Numbered from the stretch's first letter, positions 1 to 12,470 are shown. The stretch: DNA of 64,000 bases from Agriotes lineatus (GCA_940337035.1 OW679202.1:21839224-21903223); one strand, 5' to 3'. A program made the numbers and translations. The notes: generated by a model not told the origin, from the sequence alone.

Positions 1-1080
1 TAGTAGTTTACGGTATATAAATAGAGAATAAAAGATCAAGTGGGAATAACGCTGTGAAAGCTCATATAAAATTAATATCAGAGTGGCAATGGTTGCTACT
101 AGAGGGTAGAAAATAATTAACGGATTTTGTTTTTGAAAAACGAGTGATAGCATTTTAACGTGCAAAAGGTTTCATGGAAAAAACGTGATAATCTCGCAAT
201 TTCTCGTGGTTTGGGTTATAGTAGTGAATAATACTGACCGACCGTCCTGGTAGGATATTATGGGAGCGAGTGTCATTTTCCGCCGAATGTAGATTCGAGC
301 ATAGAAGCGATATAGGAACCAAGGAAAACGTTTGCATAGTTTATTGCCTGTTATCAGGGTACGTATAATTATTCTGGCCTCTACCTCATTCTATCTTGAA
401 ATTCGATATTATAGCAACAATTACTAGGCGTAAAACCTACGGGAAGTATTCTGCTGAAAATCATCACGCAGTTTTGGAATCTACGTGCAGTAGGTAACAG
501 CCGGCGATTGGGCCTGTCAAGCTGACATTTGTTAGGAGTCATTAAACTTATTAAGCGTCTGCAAGTATAACGACAAACAGATAAGTGATTTAATTAGAAT
601 CTGATGATGTTTTTCATATAAGAACACTGTGTACTTATTAAACATATTGGTTTAAGTTAAGTGGGGTACTCCGTTTAAATAGTAGAGCTTAATTGAATAA
701 TGGTCAACGTTTGAGTAACAATAAAGCTAGGACCTAATCAAATAATTGTCCACGTTTGAGTAACAATAAAGCTAATAAAAGATATTGCTCTCTTTCATTT
801 TAATTTCAATCATTGAGTTCGATATTTGTTTTATTAGATATAAAGTGAAGTTACAAGTTTCTTGACCTATATCAGTGTACCTGTGTAAAACTTGTTGGCG
901 CTCCCTTTAACATCTTAATCAAAGAATTCGCGACGTCTTCACTATTGCTAGAGACGGGCCTCAAGTACACTTTTATGGTGATCAATTGTTGAGTTAAAAA
1001 TATAGAACGCCGACCTAAAGGTAAGTAACAAGCTAACAAGGTTAACTTTTCCACGCTTGAATCTGTAGATAACGGCGCGA
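1..1080. repeat. Internal part of a TIR-element family (copy 1)
   Basis: This stretch is a diverged copy of the non-coding interior of the element at 30233-31992. Shared blocks include the 'attaatatcagagtggc' region near 75 (compare 30725), and the 'gctagagacgggcctcaa' block near 948 followed by 'gacctaaaggta' near 1011 (compare 31575 and 31637). The window begins inside the repeat, so its left end is outside. The short open frames here overlap random stops and match nothing I recognise. No gene is supported. Confidence 0.75.
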
Positions 1081-1360
1081 AAGAATTTAATCCCTGGCAC
1101 AGGGTGCGTGATTATCACCTCGGCTTATCATAGCGGGACTTGGATATACACCTGCACTTCGAACATCCATAGGGTGATGGTATAAGACACTAAGTTGATT
1201 TTTGTAATTAAAGAAACACCAATGTGTTACATTAAATTTACTTTGTATATATTTAGGAGCTACATATTTATTTATTTTCCATTTGAAACATAACTGTATA
1301 TAGTCGACCATAAATGTTATTTATGTTGAAGTATCTTCATTAAATCACTCAAGGTATATA

Positions 1361-1968
1361 CAAGGTGTTATAAAAGTAACGCCGTCCACTTGGGGATATA
1401 TTTAGGAAGATAAAATAAACCGATAATAAAGAGTGACAAAACTTCAGATTGTTCTTTCTTACAGAGTTATTGAGCAACAAAGTATTAAAAATGTATGTTT
1501 TACAAAATCAAGTGTGCTTTCTTCAAACAAAGACTAGCTAATTACTAAGAAGGAAAAATGCGAAAGAATTATTTGATCAAAAATTGGGCATTTAGTCATC
1601 AACAGATATAACAAATACAAGAACAGGAAAGATAGCCTTCTCATTCATTTGACACTGGAATAATTCAGATATAGTCCCTATACATAAAATCTTTCCATTA
1701 TGACAAAGGAACAAAATTCACAATTATTACATTTACTGTCATAAAATGACAAAAACTGACTAATATTATCATTAGAATGTAAATAAAAGACAAGAGGTTG
1801 TTTTTTGAAAGCAGACTTGATTTTGTAAAACATACATTTTTAATACTTTGTTGCTCAATAACTCTGTAATGAAGAACAATCTGAAGTTTTGTCACTCTTT
1901 ATTATCGGTTTATTTTATCTTCCTGAATATATCCATAAATGGACGGGCGTTACTTTTGTAACATTCTG
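1361..1968. mobile_element. TA-flanked fold-back MITE, 608 bp
   Basis: Two arms of about 170 bp (1361-1530 and 1800-1968) are inverted copies of each other. The left end reads CAAGGTGTTATAAAAGTAAC and the right end is its near complement GTTACTTTTGTAACATTCTG. TA lies immediately outside both ends (1359-1360 and 1969-1970), as expected for a Tc1/mariner-type target duplication. The centre has no transposase coding. It is a non-autonomous element that would need a transposase in trans. Confidence 0.8.
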
Positions 1969-1970
1969 TA

Positions 1971-4170
1971 TATTGAGATGTTTTTAAGCCTACAACTTGG
2001 CTCTGTTTGCAGTGTAAAATATTTAACCAAGTCAAAAAAGCACAGAGTTAAGATATTTTATGAAATTGCAATTTAAAACAATAATAAAAGTATCAAACAC
2101 ATTGGTAATGAGATGCGAGAAGTAGTAATTAAACGGATAAAGGCACGCATAAGCAAAGCATATTTCAGAGTGTTTGAATAAAGTAATATAATTAAATAAA
2201 ATAGGTTTGTGCATATTTAACGCCAGGCCAAACAAAATTAATTGACACAAAAGGTGTGTTATGTACAGACGAAATAAACGTATTTATTAATAAAAGTACA
2301 GGTCAGTGAATGGCAAGCAATGTGAACGGTAAATGAGATCGGAATAAAGGATAATAGAAAATTGCAAAGAGCAATCCCGAAATTAGGCAACGTAAAAGAA
2401 AGAAAGCGAGCAACATGTGTAAATTTGAACTCAGTTTTAAGTGCATTAATAAGACATAGTGAAAATGCAGACCAGTGATTTTAAAACATTTGTGTGCGTA
2501 ACGGAAGGAACAATGATAGTTATAAGCAAAGGGCAATTTTCATCTAGATTTAAGAAAATGTTAATTTAAGATTTATGTAATCAAACTTTACTCTATTTGT
2601 GTATTTTGCTATCAAAACTAATTTCTAATTAACAAAAATTATCGCGGTAACAGCAACGCAACCCATTTTTGTAAAAGAGGAGAACAATTACAAATATAAA
2701 CTGACAGTTTGGGCGAAATTGTACTCTCTTTAAATTAAGGTTTTTACGAGAATAAAAGTGTTTACCAGTTTAAAAGTGTTGCATTTTATTATACGCATCA
2801 TTACCCAGCTGTGGAAGTGTTTGTGGTAGTTTCCGCAACGGTAAATTATAAATGTTTTCAATCTCATCTTCGAGTGTATCGGCCGCCGACAACTGAAAAT
2901 TGAGAATTTTGATTCCGGCACAATTAAGCAGCTGAAGCCAGAGGTCTGTACGGCATTACATCAGCTGGGTCTGCAGGAGCATCCTGAGTGAAAGTTGCAG
3001 CCAGGGGAGCGTTTCCAGCAGTGAAATTCTAACGTCATCTGCGACCATCTCCGAGCAAAGTTGAAATCTTTACGAGGTAGAAATTAGATATAAATCGAGT
3101 GTCAGTATGTGTCAATAATAAAGTGGAGGTTTTGTTGCCAAGCGATAATTGAATCAAATTACCTGACGATTCCTTGTTAACTTCACGATTTTTTTAAAAC
3201 ATTTAAGTAATTGCTGTTGCAATGGCGAGGTTTTTGTGTCATCTGACAGATTGTAAATATTATCTACCAGAACCGCGTATATGAGCTACTCAAGGACGAA
3301 TAACCTAAAATGAACTACTAGTTTGTGAATTTAGTGAAATTCTGAACTCAACCTGAGATAATCAGTTTTGTGTTTGCCGAGAGCTAGCTTAGATAATAAT
3401 GCAGTTCAATAAAATAGTAAGAAAGGGGCATTCAACCATTTTATTTTGAACATCAGCTAATATATTTCATTTTAACTAGCCTTAAATTACTGACAGGCAA
3501 AGTGAGCACAGTATAAAAATGAACCTGAGAATTGTGTGGTGATTTGCCTTAATTTAACTTATTAATTTTGTACCAAAATAATAACAAACAACACAATTTG
3601 ACCCAATTCATAGTTACCAATTACTTGAAGCAAAGTTAATTAATGCTAATATACTTACTACATCTACACCAGGAAGCATTGCAATTGTACTAGTACTATG
3701 CAATATCTTTACGTCAGCTGTCAATGTTAAAACCAATGCTTGTCAACATCCTTCAAGGCACTTAATGTCAATTTTCTCTGTCGCAGAATAGATGTCAAAT
3801 TTGTATACAACTCGTACATAACCAGACTCGTCTTCTTTATTAACCTCGCTCGGCAGTAAAATATACAAATAAGGTCCTACACTATGTAAGTACTTGTTTT
3901 CTAATTAGCTATTGCTATCCTCAAGTATTACTGTTTTGAAGCTTATTACTTATTCACTTTTAGTAAACATTTTTAGAACACTGGATTATTTTATGAAAAA
4001 TCTGTAAAGGACTTTACTAAAAACTTCCCTCGCAAGTGGACGTTGCGACACTAAACAATTTTAAAAATTAAAAGAACTAGGTGTAAACATCTCTTAACGT
4101 TCCTGATAATACTGAAACAATAAAAGAAAATACTTCGCAATGCAAATTACATCAATTTTCAAATTAAAAA
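1971..4170. other. AT-rich stretch without a supported gene
   Basis: No frame here gives a recognisable protein, and the short open frames (up to 77 codons) lie in low-complexity AT-rich sequence. A locally less AT-rich patch at about 2800-3080 could be old coding sequence, but I cannot assign it. No splice-consistent gene model stands out. Confidence 0.5.
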
Positions 4171-4174
4171 CATT

Positions 4175-4252
4175 ACCGGCGGTGGTATGCGAACTTCAGA
4201 CCCTTGCAAATGCCACCTAAACGCTTGACCCACTCCGCCACACGGGACCGTT
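4175..4252 (-). ncRNA. tRNA-derived SINE head or tRNA pseudogene
   Basis: Read on the minus strand, this segment contains a perfect RNA polymerase III A-box match, TGGCGGAGTGGG (complement of about 4230-4241, consensus TRGCNNAGYNGG). Some 35-40 bases later it has a B-box-like AGTTCGCATACC (complement of about 4184-4195, consensus GGTTCGANTCC). This spacing and order fit a tRNA or tRNA-derived SINE head. I cannot draw a clean cloverleaf with matched acceptor arms, so a SINE head or degenerate tRNA is more likely than a functional tRNA. The SINE body would extend towards lower coordinates. Confidence 0.55.
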
Positions 4253-4324
4253 CGAATCTTTGCGATGCAGCGCCATTAGAGGTACCGCTATTATTAGTTA
4301 CCACTTTTTATCCATGTTTACATT

Positions 4325-4780
4325 ATCTTGTATCTGTTGAGTCCCAGTTTCGTCAAGGGTAAAGCCTGTGCAATATGAAAATTATCACTTTTATCTATTT
4401 ATTAGTTCAAGCAAATACACACATTTTTTAAGGTGCTCACCCTGTATATGTTTGGTCCAAAATATGCCATTGTTAGGCAAGGGTAAAACCTAAGCTATAT
4501 GCAAAATACTACTTTCATTTAAGTAATAGTTCTAGAGTTAAAGAATTTTATTTTTGTAAGGTGCTCACGCATATAATACGCATGCAATATATCATCTTCC
4601 TCCAACAAACAGACAGACAGACAGACACACGGACTGACAGACGGACGAAACTGAGAAAAATTGTTTTTATAATCTAGGAACCCTGAAACATGAAGATCTG
4701 AAGAAATATTGGAAGGTGATTTTTTCGCGATTACAATACTTCCTTCGTCTCTTAGACGAAGGAAGTGAAAAACTATATCT
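4325..4780. repeat. Dispersed repeat E, uninterrupted copy
   Basis: This copy matches the two halves that flank the mariner-like element further on: 10503-10684 and 14225-14432. It contains a roughly 120-bp internal tandem duplication, in which 'caagggtaaa' followed by 'aaggtgctcac' occurs near 4358-4440 and again near 4478-4570. It also has a short CAGA/CGGA microsatellite at about 4608-4650, and ends in a strong hairpin (acttccttcgtct / agacgaaggaagt, about 4738-4769). No coding capacity is visible, so the class is unknown. Its value is as the reference for the interrupted copy. Confidence 0.7.
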
Positions 4781-7340
4781 AACAACAGAGCTGGATCTAC
4801 ATAACCTAGCATTTTAGCGTAAACTGAATACCAACAAAATGAACTCCGCCTTCTACTGTGCAAATAAGGAGCGAAGAGAGTATAACTTCAGTTAAAAAAT
4901 TAGGAATGAGCCTATAAGTACGCTGTATGCTATACGCACTTACACAGTCTTGATGTAATTAACGACAATTTACGCATTCTAGATTTTGCATGAATCAGCA
5001 GCAATGTTTTCAATTACCTTATCATTGTCGACATTAAAATCGCTTTCTATATAGAACAAGGCAAAATCATCTAACAAATGTTGACCAAATGAAGAACGCA
5101 AACAATTTTTATGATTTTCAGAACTGAAGCGATTTCTCCACAGAAAACGTGTGTACACGATAACTTTAGCACAAACTAGGTAAAGTAATGTGGAAAATCA
5201 TCCGTAACTATTTAACTCTTGCAGTAATTCAAAGTACAAAGTAGGCATTGTTGCACTTCCGCATTTCTTCCCACTTAATCTTAAACGATTCAGTGAAGAT
5301 GTCATAGAGTTCATCCATTGCAAATAATGTTTCTGTTTTTAACGATCTTCAGTGTCGCTCCGATCATCATCGATTCGAAGTCTCTGTCAAAATCTGATGT
5401 TTGCTGAACTGCATTGTAGTCTTCTAGTCTTCATAATGAGTCGCAAATTGGATTAATTCTCTGTACAACTCAGCGCGATTGGTTCCCGTAAGTTGAGCCA
5501 ATTTCTAAGCATACAACCGTCACGAGACGTTTCGGCACTCTTCATATCCTTGACATTTTTTAGGTCCAATTATGCCATAGTTTCGTAGGTTCTTCATTGA
5601 AGATGCGTTGTTTTATTTGCTGTACTGCTGTACTGCTGTATCGATATTCACATATTTTATTTATTTATTTATGCAACCAACAGTTACCACCAAATAACGG
5701 TTACAGTAATACATGTATACATATAAGAAAATACAAAAATAGAGATATTGCAATAGTAATATGTAGCAGTAATACTAAAAGGCATACATAATTAATTTAT
5801 AAAAAAAAATAAAATACATGCGGAATGTACATAGTCGCAGTTGCGAACAAAAGTTAGTAATAAATGAAGTGTCCATGTAGTGCCACGACAGAATCACAAC
5901 ACTGGCATCGGGCCTCCCACCAACAGCGTACAATACATGCTGATGCTGGACAACCAGACGACGGCACCGCACCATAATAAACATATCTTTCGAATTTCTT
6001 AGATGGCGATGTGTCGAAAGGTTTAGCTTCATCGGCAACTAATTCTCCTGCTCTTTGCTTTGCAATCGGAATTCGCTTTTATGGTAAGCTGGGGTCAATT
6101 TCGATGTGGACGTAATTTTCAGCTAAACGTAATCTAAATGAGCTACAAAATCAGTAGCGATGTTGTGGAGTAGCTGCTTTAAATATTTCTCTTTTTGCAC
6201 GATCCTGAATATTGTTTCCCATTTTAAAATTTCATTTGGTCTCCATTACCTCTTGGTCCCAATTTGACCGGCGATCGTCTGTCAGCCGGCTGTCCCGCCA
6301 GGTCCAAACCGGCCTTGGTTTCAGCAAAATTATAAAGCTGGCTCTGGAATTTCTCTAATTTTATTTGGAAACTCTATATCTTCTCCTCAGTCGTCCTGTT
6401 ATTAATGATGTCTACTTTAGAAATTTTCTGGGGTTCATTCGCGTTTATTTGGTTTTCCAAATTCTGTATAGTCATTGGGTTCCCAAAATTTTCCCAACAT
6501 TATTTATAATGACTATATTTGTAACTGCGACTCGACTATTGGGGCACCCGTAAACGCCACTTTGTCGTTATGATTATATAGAAAATAGAGCTCCGAATGT
6601 GGCTTTTATAAGTAGGTACATTAGCTTTGTAATATTAGTAAAGCTACTTGGCCTATACCGAATAAAACAGGTAAAAGCAGCACACAGATTCTTTTCCTAA
6701 CGCCATCTGCGTAAGAAGTAATCACGGAAATGATTTAAAATATTTCACCTTGTTAGTAGGAGATAATATTCTAGATTATTTGCGCATTTACTTCTTTATT
6801 TTATGCGCATATGACATCAGAGAAAAGAATCTGCGGTCCGCTTATAGCGATAAACCTGTAGTAGAAGGAATGCATGTATTTGCATTTCATTTTCTATATG
6901 GATATCACACTCAGTAGCGCTCACGGTATATTAAATGAGAAAATGTCTTCTGATTCTATTTCCATCTTGAACTTTATTGGTCGAGCTTGGTTGTTGAGAT
7001 TTTCGAAGTATCATTTTTCATTACGAGCGTATCGTCTACATATCGCAGCCACAGAGTGGCGTTTTGCTGGTCGTAATCGATTTACCTGTAGGCCTGTGCA
7101 ATGTATGTCATCCAATTTCAGCTTATTATTCATGCTTGCAAGTGCATTATGTGTCTTACGATATCGAAGTTGTCATGGAGAGCTTTGATATTTTGTCTGA
7201 CTATATATTTAAATTGTTCGGTATTTCTCACTGCAGCTATTGTTTCGCTCGCTTGTGGGGACAAAACTTTATTTTTTACATTTAAATGACTACAATATTT
7301 GTGACTTTGTTCAAAGCACCTTATTCTGCATCCAACAGTT
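4781..7340. other. Unassigned intergenic sequence
   Basis: I see no gene I can name. An ATTT-type microsatellite lies at about 5656-5675, next to a minus-strand open frame of 87 codons (5775-6038). That pairing could be the 3' end of a decayed non-LTR retrotransposon, but there is no reverse-transcriptase motif to support it. A stretch at about 6100-6560 has mixed base composition and short open frames in several phases without a recognisable domain. Confidence 0.4.
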
Positions 7341-9355
7341 TGTAACGGTACGACACGGTATTTACGAAAAGCCAAAATAAAGCTAGACGACTACGGCGTA
7401 CAATAACTCACAAAATCGGAAATGTAACTCATAGGACCGCTGCTCATGCCCATTACAAAATAGTTGCCGGCTAAACTTCAGTGGAGCGAGGGGTGGTCCG
7501 ACACGAGATCACACAGGGAACGGCCTAATAAACGAAAAGCAGATCTAAAATGATAAGGCGCCACCACATTTCCTACACTAGAAAAATGCGTAAGTGAACC
7601 CGCTGTGAAAATATGGAAGTATAACGAGTTCACCTTTTAACTATATGCTTGGCAGTATTCTGGTCAGCGAGCCGGTACAGCACCATCGGACTTACCTTTA
7701 CAAAATCTATTTGATCAGCTGGCCAAACTCCTCTTACACTGTAAAATACAATACGCACACCGCATGCACAATAACAAAGAAAACCACAGTTAAATAAACA
7801 TGAAATGTATTAGCAAAATATTTGAATATATACCGATGGGGCCACAATTATATATAACAGCAATGAGATAACATGAACAAGAAAATAACTCGTATTGCTT
7901 GAGTAAGAAAGAGATAAACATAGTAGCAAATATTCGAGAAGGCTTGACGCTTAATTTAATTATGACATTTGTCAACTAAACATGCCTACTAAAATAATTT
8001 TTTCGTATGGCCATCTCTTTCTTACTCAAGCATTCTAGTTTGTTATTCATGTTATCTCATTGCTGTTATATATAATTATGGCCCCATCCGTATATAAATG
8101 CACATAAAAGTATGAAATGGGTTAGTATACGGCAGTTAGGTAAATTGCGTAACGTCTTAATCTATTAAAATATTCGGTAAACTTAATATCAACTATTGCA
8201 GTTACTGAAAAATGATGTGAACATCAAACTATAATCAAATAGCAGTAATAAAAGGCGGCATTCAACTATAAAAAGCAGCGGTTGCGACGCATGACATGGG
8301 CTACTGCATAAAGCTAAGCAACAACCATGTAAACTGACGGTAAATAAATTGTAATGACAGGTAAATAACAATACTGGTTTGACAAATGCAAAAAGGCACA
8401 CAATAAGAGTTAAACGACCGCAACGTTACGTCAACTTTCCGATGCTTTGGCGAAACACACTCAATACGTTAAATTCGCATTGTAAAATTTTAATGCAACG
8501 TACGGTACCTTTAAAGAGCTTGGATGTGCGACAAATTGATGTGGCATGGTATTGCAACAGCTGCTGTTCCCAGACACTGCATAGAAGAAACGGAAGGGAT
8601 ACTGCACCAACTCAACGAGCTGCGGGCAGACTGAACTATGGGGTATTTACACTAATGAAGGCGACATCGAAGCATCGCACGGTAAATTGGCAGGCGACCG
8701 AAACGACAAGCGATTGCTTCGCGAAACAATAATAAGCCGTTAATGAGTTTTTACAGGTAATCCGTTAAACGACCTAATAGGAGCGCTACTCCACGATATA
8801 GAAGACTCAAGGCTTACATTAAACAACTACGACACCCAGCTCGATCGCCGTCCGCAACCACGTGCAGTAAAATAAGTTAAAAAACAAGGCGGAACACTTA
8901 ACTGCTGTTGTCCCATAAAATACGACACTTACCTTGAAGCGACGAGAGTCAAAATAACAACTAAACAGCGGTACACGCACATACTCAAAGAACAGACCGT
9001 TAGGCGATAATTGGCACAAACAAACAACTGCAAAACCTTGCCCACGCACGCCTACGCGACCCCGAAGGGCATGTGGCATCCGATGCACGAGGCGGTTTGA
9101 TATTTCCAACAAGCGGATAATATTAGAGCGCCAACAAATTGAAACCGAGATACACAGAAAGAGAACGTTTTAGAACCGTTGGCAACAAGCGAATAACACA
9201 GCTGTGTGCGCTAGAAGCCACTAAATGCCTGTACAAAACTCGATATGCTCAAATTCAGGCTAAATAATTGGAAAAATCCATATACAAGTGGGGTCGTAAT
9301 TTAGGAAATAACGCTAATTAGTCGTACGTGTATACAATCTAAATATATCCTAACA
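7341..9355. mobile_element. LTR-like repeat F, copy 1 (about 2.0 kb)
   Basis: This sequence is a diverged relative of 57469-58950. Shared blocks include 'aaagctagacgacta' near 7381 and 57528, 'gtccgacacgaga' near 7497, and 'ggggtcgtaattta' near 9290 and 58885. It begins TGTAACGG and ends CCTAACA, resembling the TG...CA boundaries of a long terminal repeat. The flanking tetranucleotides AGTT (left) and AGAT (right) differ at one position, so a worn 4-bp duplication is possible. A MITE is nested within it. No gag or pol sequence follows, so a solo LTR is one reading. The open frames inside have no recognisable domain. Confidence 0.45.
7832..8092. mobile_element. Fold-back MITE nested in repeat F
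   Basis: The arms at about 7832-7916 and 8007-8092 are inverted copies. The left end reads taccgatggggcca and the right end tggccccatccgta. The interior is AT-rich and non-coding. The second copy of repeat F at 57469-58950 is shorter overall and does not show this hairpin, which supports a later insertion. Confidence 0.7.
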
Positions 9356-9384
9356 AGATGTAGTAAACATCTCAAAACAGCTGG

Positions 9385-9758
9385 TGTGCGATATTTTAAC
9401 CCAAGAATTGGGCCCGAAAAAGATGTCCGCATGATGGGTGCCGCGTTTGCTTTTACCAGGAAAATGCACGTTCTCACACTAGAGTTACTGCAATGGGTAA
9501 AGTCGTCGAATTAAAGCACGATTTGCTTCCGCATCCACCTTATTCACTCTACTTGGCTCCCTCGGACTTCGACTTATTCCCAAGCTCAAAATTTTCCTCG
9601 GTGGATAAAAATTTTCATCTGTTGAAAAGGCCACGGCTACTGTTGGCGCCTCTTTTGCAGACCTTGAGTAAAGCACCTTTCGTCATGGGATAAAGGCCTT
9701 CGACCATCGCTGGACAAAATGTATTAAGCGTCTAAAAGGCTATGTTAAAAAATAAAAA
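9385..9758 (+). pseudogene. Mariner-family transposase C-terminal relic
   Basis: About 100 residues of the mariner (DD34D) catalytic C-terminus can be followed on the plus strand. The block around the second catalytic residue reads QENARSH at 9461-9480, where mariner normally has DNAxxH, so the aspartate is replaced by glutamate. Next comes HPPYSLYLAPSDFDLF (about 9533-9580), which keeps the third catalytic aspartate in the APSDF motif. A frameshift near 9685 separates this from the expected tail KAFDHRWTKCIKRLKGYV ending in KK-stop at about 9758. The N-terminal DNA-binding region and the first catalytic aspartate are absent. It is a dead fragment. Confidence 0.85.
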
Positions 9759-9759
9759 T

Positions 9760-10502
9760 AATTTTGAAAACATAATACCGGTCTTTCATTGTGTTAGGCT
9801 AACCAATTATCACCCCCCCCCCCCTCGTAAAAGCAATATAAAATATATAAGTATTTGTATTGTATGTTTGCCTTTTACACAATGGTTCTTCGGTAAAAGT
9901 TCGATATATCGGGGCACCCAGGTGGAGCACAATGGTCCCTCTCTAGGAACACCGCAAGTAAAATTTTTCTTCTTGTTTTTTGTATTTATATACAGTCACA
10001 CTGATTATTGTACTTCTATGAAATTAAGAATGTTTACAACACACGATCAAAGGCTGCAACTAACCTAAACAGGCTAGAATTGCACACGTTCAATATACCG
10101 AAGTGACACATATGGGTGGTCTCTTGGGGTACATATCGTGTGATGCAATTTTTGTTCTTTATTGATAGCAACCAATGCTATGTTCTGAAATACAAAAGGA
10201 CAATTTCTTAAATATATATTTGTATTTATCGGTTCCTGTGAAATATTTAGCATGTCTTTGGCTATTATGAATAGTAATACAAAAGCCAGAAGTTGCGATA
10301 ATTTCAAGCTTTTCGTCAAATTTAGTCCATCTACCAAACAACTAACGACATCTTCCGCTTTTTCAAAATAATATTGCAGAGTTCTTCAAGCGCGAGCCCT
10401 ATTTTACAGTTTCTTTTTCGTGCAAGTCGCGCTTATTTGATTGGGCCGACAGACAATAGAGATCATCTAGGATAACGTGTCGTTGTTCTCTTTTGTCTCG
10501 CA
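9760..10502. other. Unassigned AT-rich sequence
   Basis: A run of C occurs at about 9813-9824. The minus-strand open frames at 10074-10341 have no recognisable domain. I see no gene, RNA or element boundary here. Confidence 0.4.
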
Positions 10503-10684
10503 CAACATTTATCCTGCATCTGTTGGGTCCCATTTTTGGCAAGGATGAAGCCTGTGCTATGTACAAATTACTAATTCTACATGTTTATCTGTTAAAGCAA
10601 AAATAAACAAAACTTCATTTTTTAAGGTGCTCACCCTGTATATATTTATCTAAAATTTTCTCGGTTTCATACCAGGTAGATATA
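10503..10684. repeat. Dispersed repeat E, left half of interrupted copy
   Basis: This matches 4325-4455 ('ctgttgggtccca', 'ttttttaaggtgctcaccctgtatat') and then stops at the TA that precedes the transposon at 10685. The other half resumes at 14225, exactly where the uninterrupted copy would continue ('ataatatgcatgca', compare 4573). The transposon therefore landed in an existing repeat E copy. Confidence 0.75.
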
Positions 10685-11130
10685 CAGGGTGGTGACTTGC
10701 GCGACGCAACATAGGGATTACAATGGTAATTTTTTGATGTTTGATTGTTGGCTTCCCTATTTTTTAAATTAAAGTGTAAATAATTTTTTTGTAGAGAAAA
10801 AAAGACTACACCTGTACATACTATTGTTTACAACTTTCCATTTTCCGAAACCGTAGAAATCAACGAAATAAAAATGCATTTTTTAAAAAAATCACTGATT
10901 CCTTGCAATTATGTAAACAAACAACATGTACATTTACTTTTGTTTTTGCTGTTTGACGTTTATAACTGATTATTAAATTCTGTTCTAGTTAAAATGTATT
11001 AGTTTTCTCTAGAGAAAATGCTGTAGGTATCTGTACATTCCATCGTTTATAATTTTCCGGAACCGTAAAAATCAAAGAAATTAGTATCTATAGGAAGCAG
11101 GATTTAATTAAATACCATAACAAAGGAATA

Positions 11131-11366
11131 ATTATGTACCATCGGAGTAATAGAAAACTGGGACAGGAAAAATACGCAGATACCCTTGTTTTCGAAAAGT
11201 GTAGTTTGGATGTGGCATTTTGACTGAACATTATTAAAGGTGGGCTGTCTCCTTTAATAGCGTTCAGTTCAGTCAAAATGTTACATCTGAACTACACTTT
11301 TCGAAAAATAGGGTAACTGCGTAATTTTCCTGTCCCAGTGTTCTATGACTTCGATGGTACGTATAA
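11131..11366. mobile_element. Hairpin MITE inside the 10.7-14.2 kb transposon
   Basis: Two arms of about 110 bp (11131-11240 and 11249-11366) are inverted copies separated by only a few bases. Matching blocks are 'aactgggacaggaaaa' with 'ttttcctgtcccagt', and 'ttttcgaaaagtgtag' with 'ctacacttttcgaaaa'. It has no coding capacity. It lies on the 3' side of the transposase pseudogene. Confidence 0.7.
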
Positions 11367-11404
11367 TCATAATACAAAAACACAAAAATTAATAAATTAT
11401 AACA

Positions 11405-12470
11405 AATGTTAAAACCATTAACTACTAAACAATGACCCAACTATCGTAAAATTGCCGTCTAACATTTGCTAACTGATATTGTGATATTTTATCGCATTGG
11501 GCTTAAACACAATTGTTCAGCTCTTCAGTAGTTTGAAAGGTTCTTCCAGAGTAAATTTGCAATTTTAAATGTCCCCAAAGAAAAAATTCGTTGGGCGAAA
11601 ATCGGGGGATCTAGCAGGCCAGTTAATTAAATAATGTGGACCAATCACATTATTGGAAAAACTGTTTACAAAGTCGCGCACTTCACGAGTGTTGTGTGCG
11701 GGGCACCTATCCATCTGAAACCAAATCCCTTGATAGTCTCTAGCAATTTCGGTCACCGCCGGAGCTATATCCTCTTCTAACAATTGCAAAAAGCGCTTTC
11801 CTGTGAAGTTTTCACTTAAGAAAAATTGTCCTATAATGTGATGACCTAGTATTCCCGCCCAAACATTAACTTTTTGGGAATATTGGGTCCTGGTTTGTAA
11901 AATGTTGCGTGGATTTCCAGTAGCCCAGTAGCAATTTTGCACATTTGTTTCATTATGCAGTGTGAATGTACATTTATCCGTAAACAAAACGTTATTCAAA
12001 AACTCCCTATCTTCGTTACATTTTTCCATAATTTGGAAACAAAATGCACTTCTCTTCTCCATATCACGTTCAAGAAACTTTTGATGACACTGATACTTGT
12101 AAGAGCAAAACTTGTGTTTTTTCAAAATTCGCAGGACTCGGCTGTGATTCAAGCCAATATCTTGCGCTATTTGCCCTAAACTTACACTGGGATCTGCAGC
12201 TACTGCTTTCAAAACATTCAAGGTGTTGTAATTTTCCTCATGTTGCTGCACGTTTTCAGCGTAATTGTTACATTTACAATTATTTAATACTCTGCTTGTA
12301 GTTTCAAATTTACGTATTAATCTATCAATAGCTGAACTACTTGGAATTTGCCGATTCGGATATTTTACGCTAAACGCTAAACTTACTTGACGAGCACTAT
12401 TTCCAGCATAAAACCATTTTATCAATTCTACTTTTTCTTCATTTGAATAAATTTTAATGGGAAGAATATT
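11405..12470 (-). pseudogene. IS630-Tc1-mariner transposase with DUF4817-type HTH
   Basis: An open frame of over 300 codons encodes an N-terminal helix-turn-helix of the DUF4817 type (YSNEEKVELIKWFY near the start, with ARQVSLAF and YPNRQIPS following). A second HTH follows (VSLGQIAQDIGLNHSRVLRI), and then the DDE domain. The first catalytic aspartate is in LFTDK and the second in FQMDRCPAHN. The third block reads SPDFRPTNFF, where the family has PxDFF, so the third aspartate is replaced by asparagine. A one-base frameshift in a T run near 11577 then breaks the frame. The expected continuation LWGHLKLQIYSGRTFQ is legible in the next frame to about 11500. The retrotransposon at 12525 joins directly upstream and supplies the extra N-terminal residues of the longest frame. 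It is not catalytically competent. Confidence 0.88.

Noticed and set aside
4175..4252. A functional tRNA gene
   Set aside because: Pol III box matches are good, but no paired acceptor stem or anticodon arm could be drawn and the spacing between boxes is filled by non-pairing sequence.
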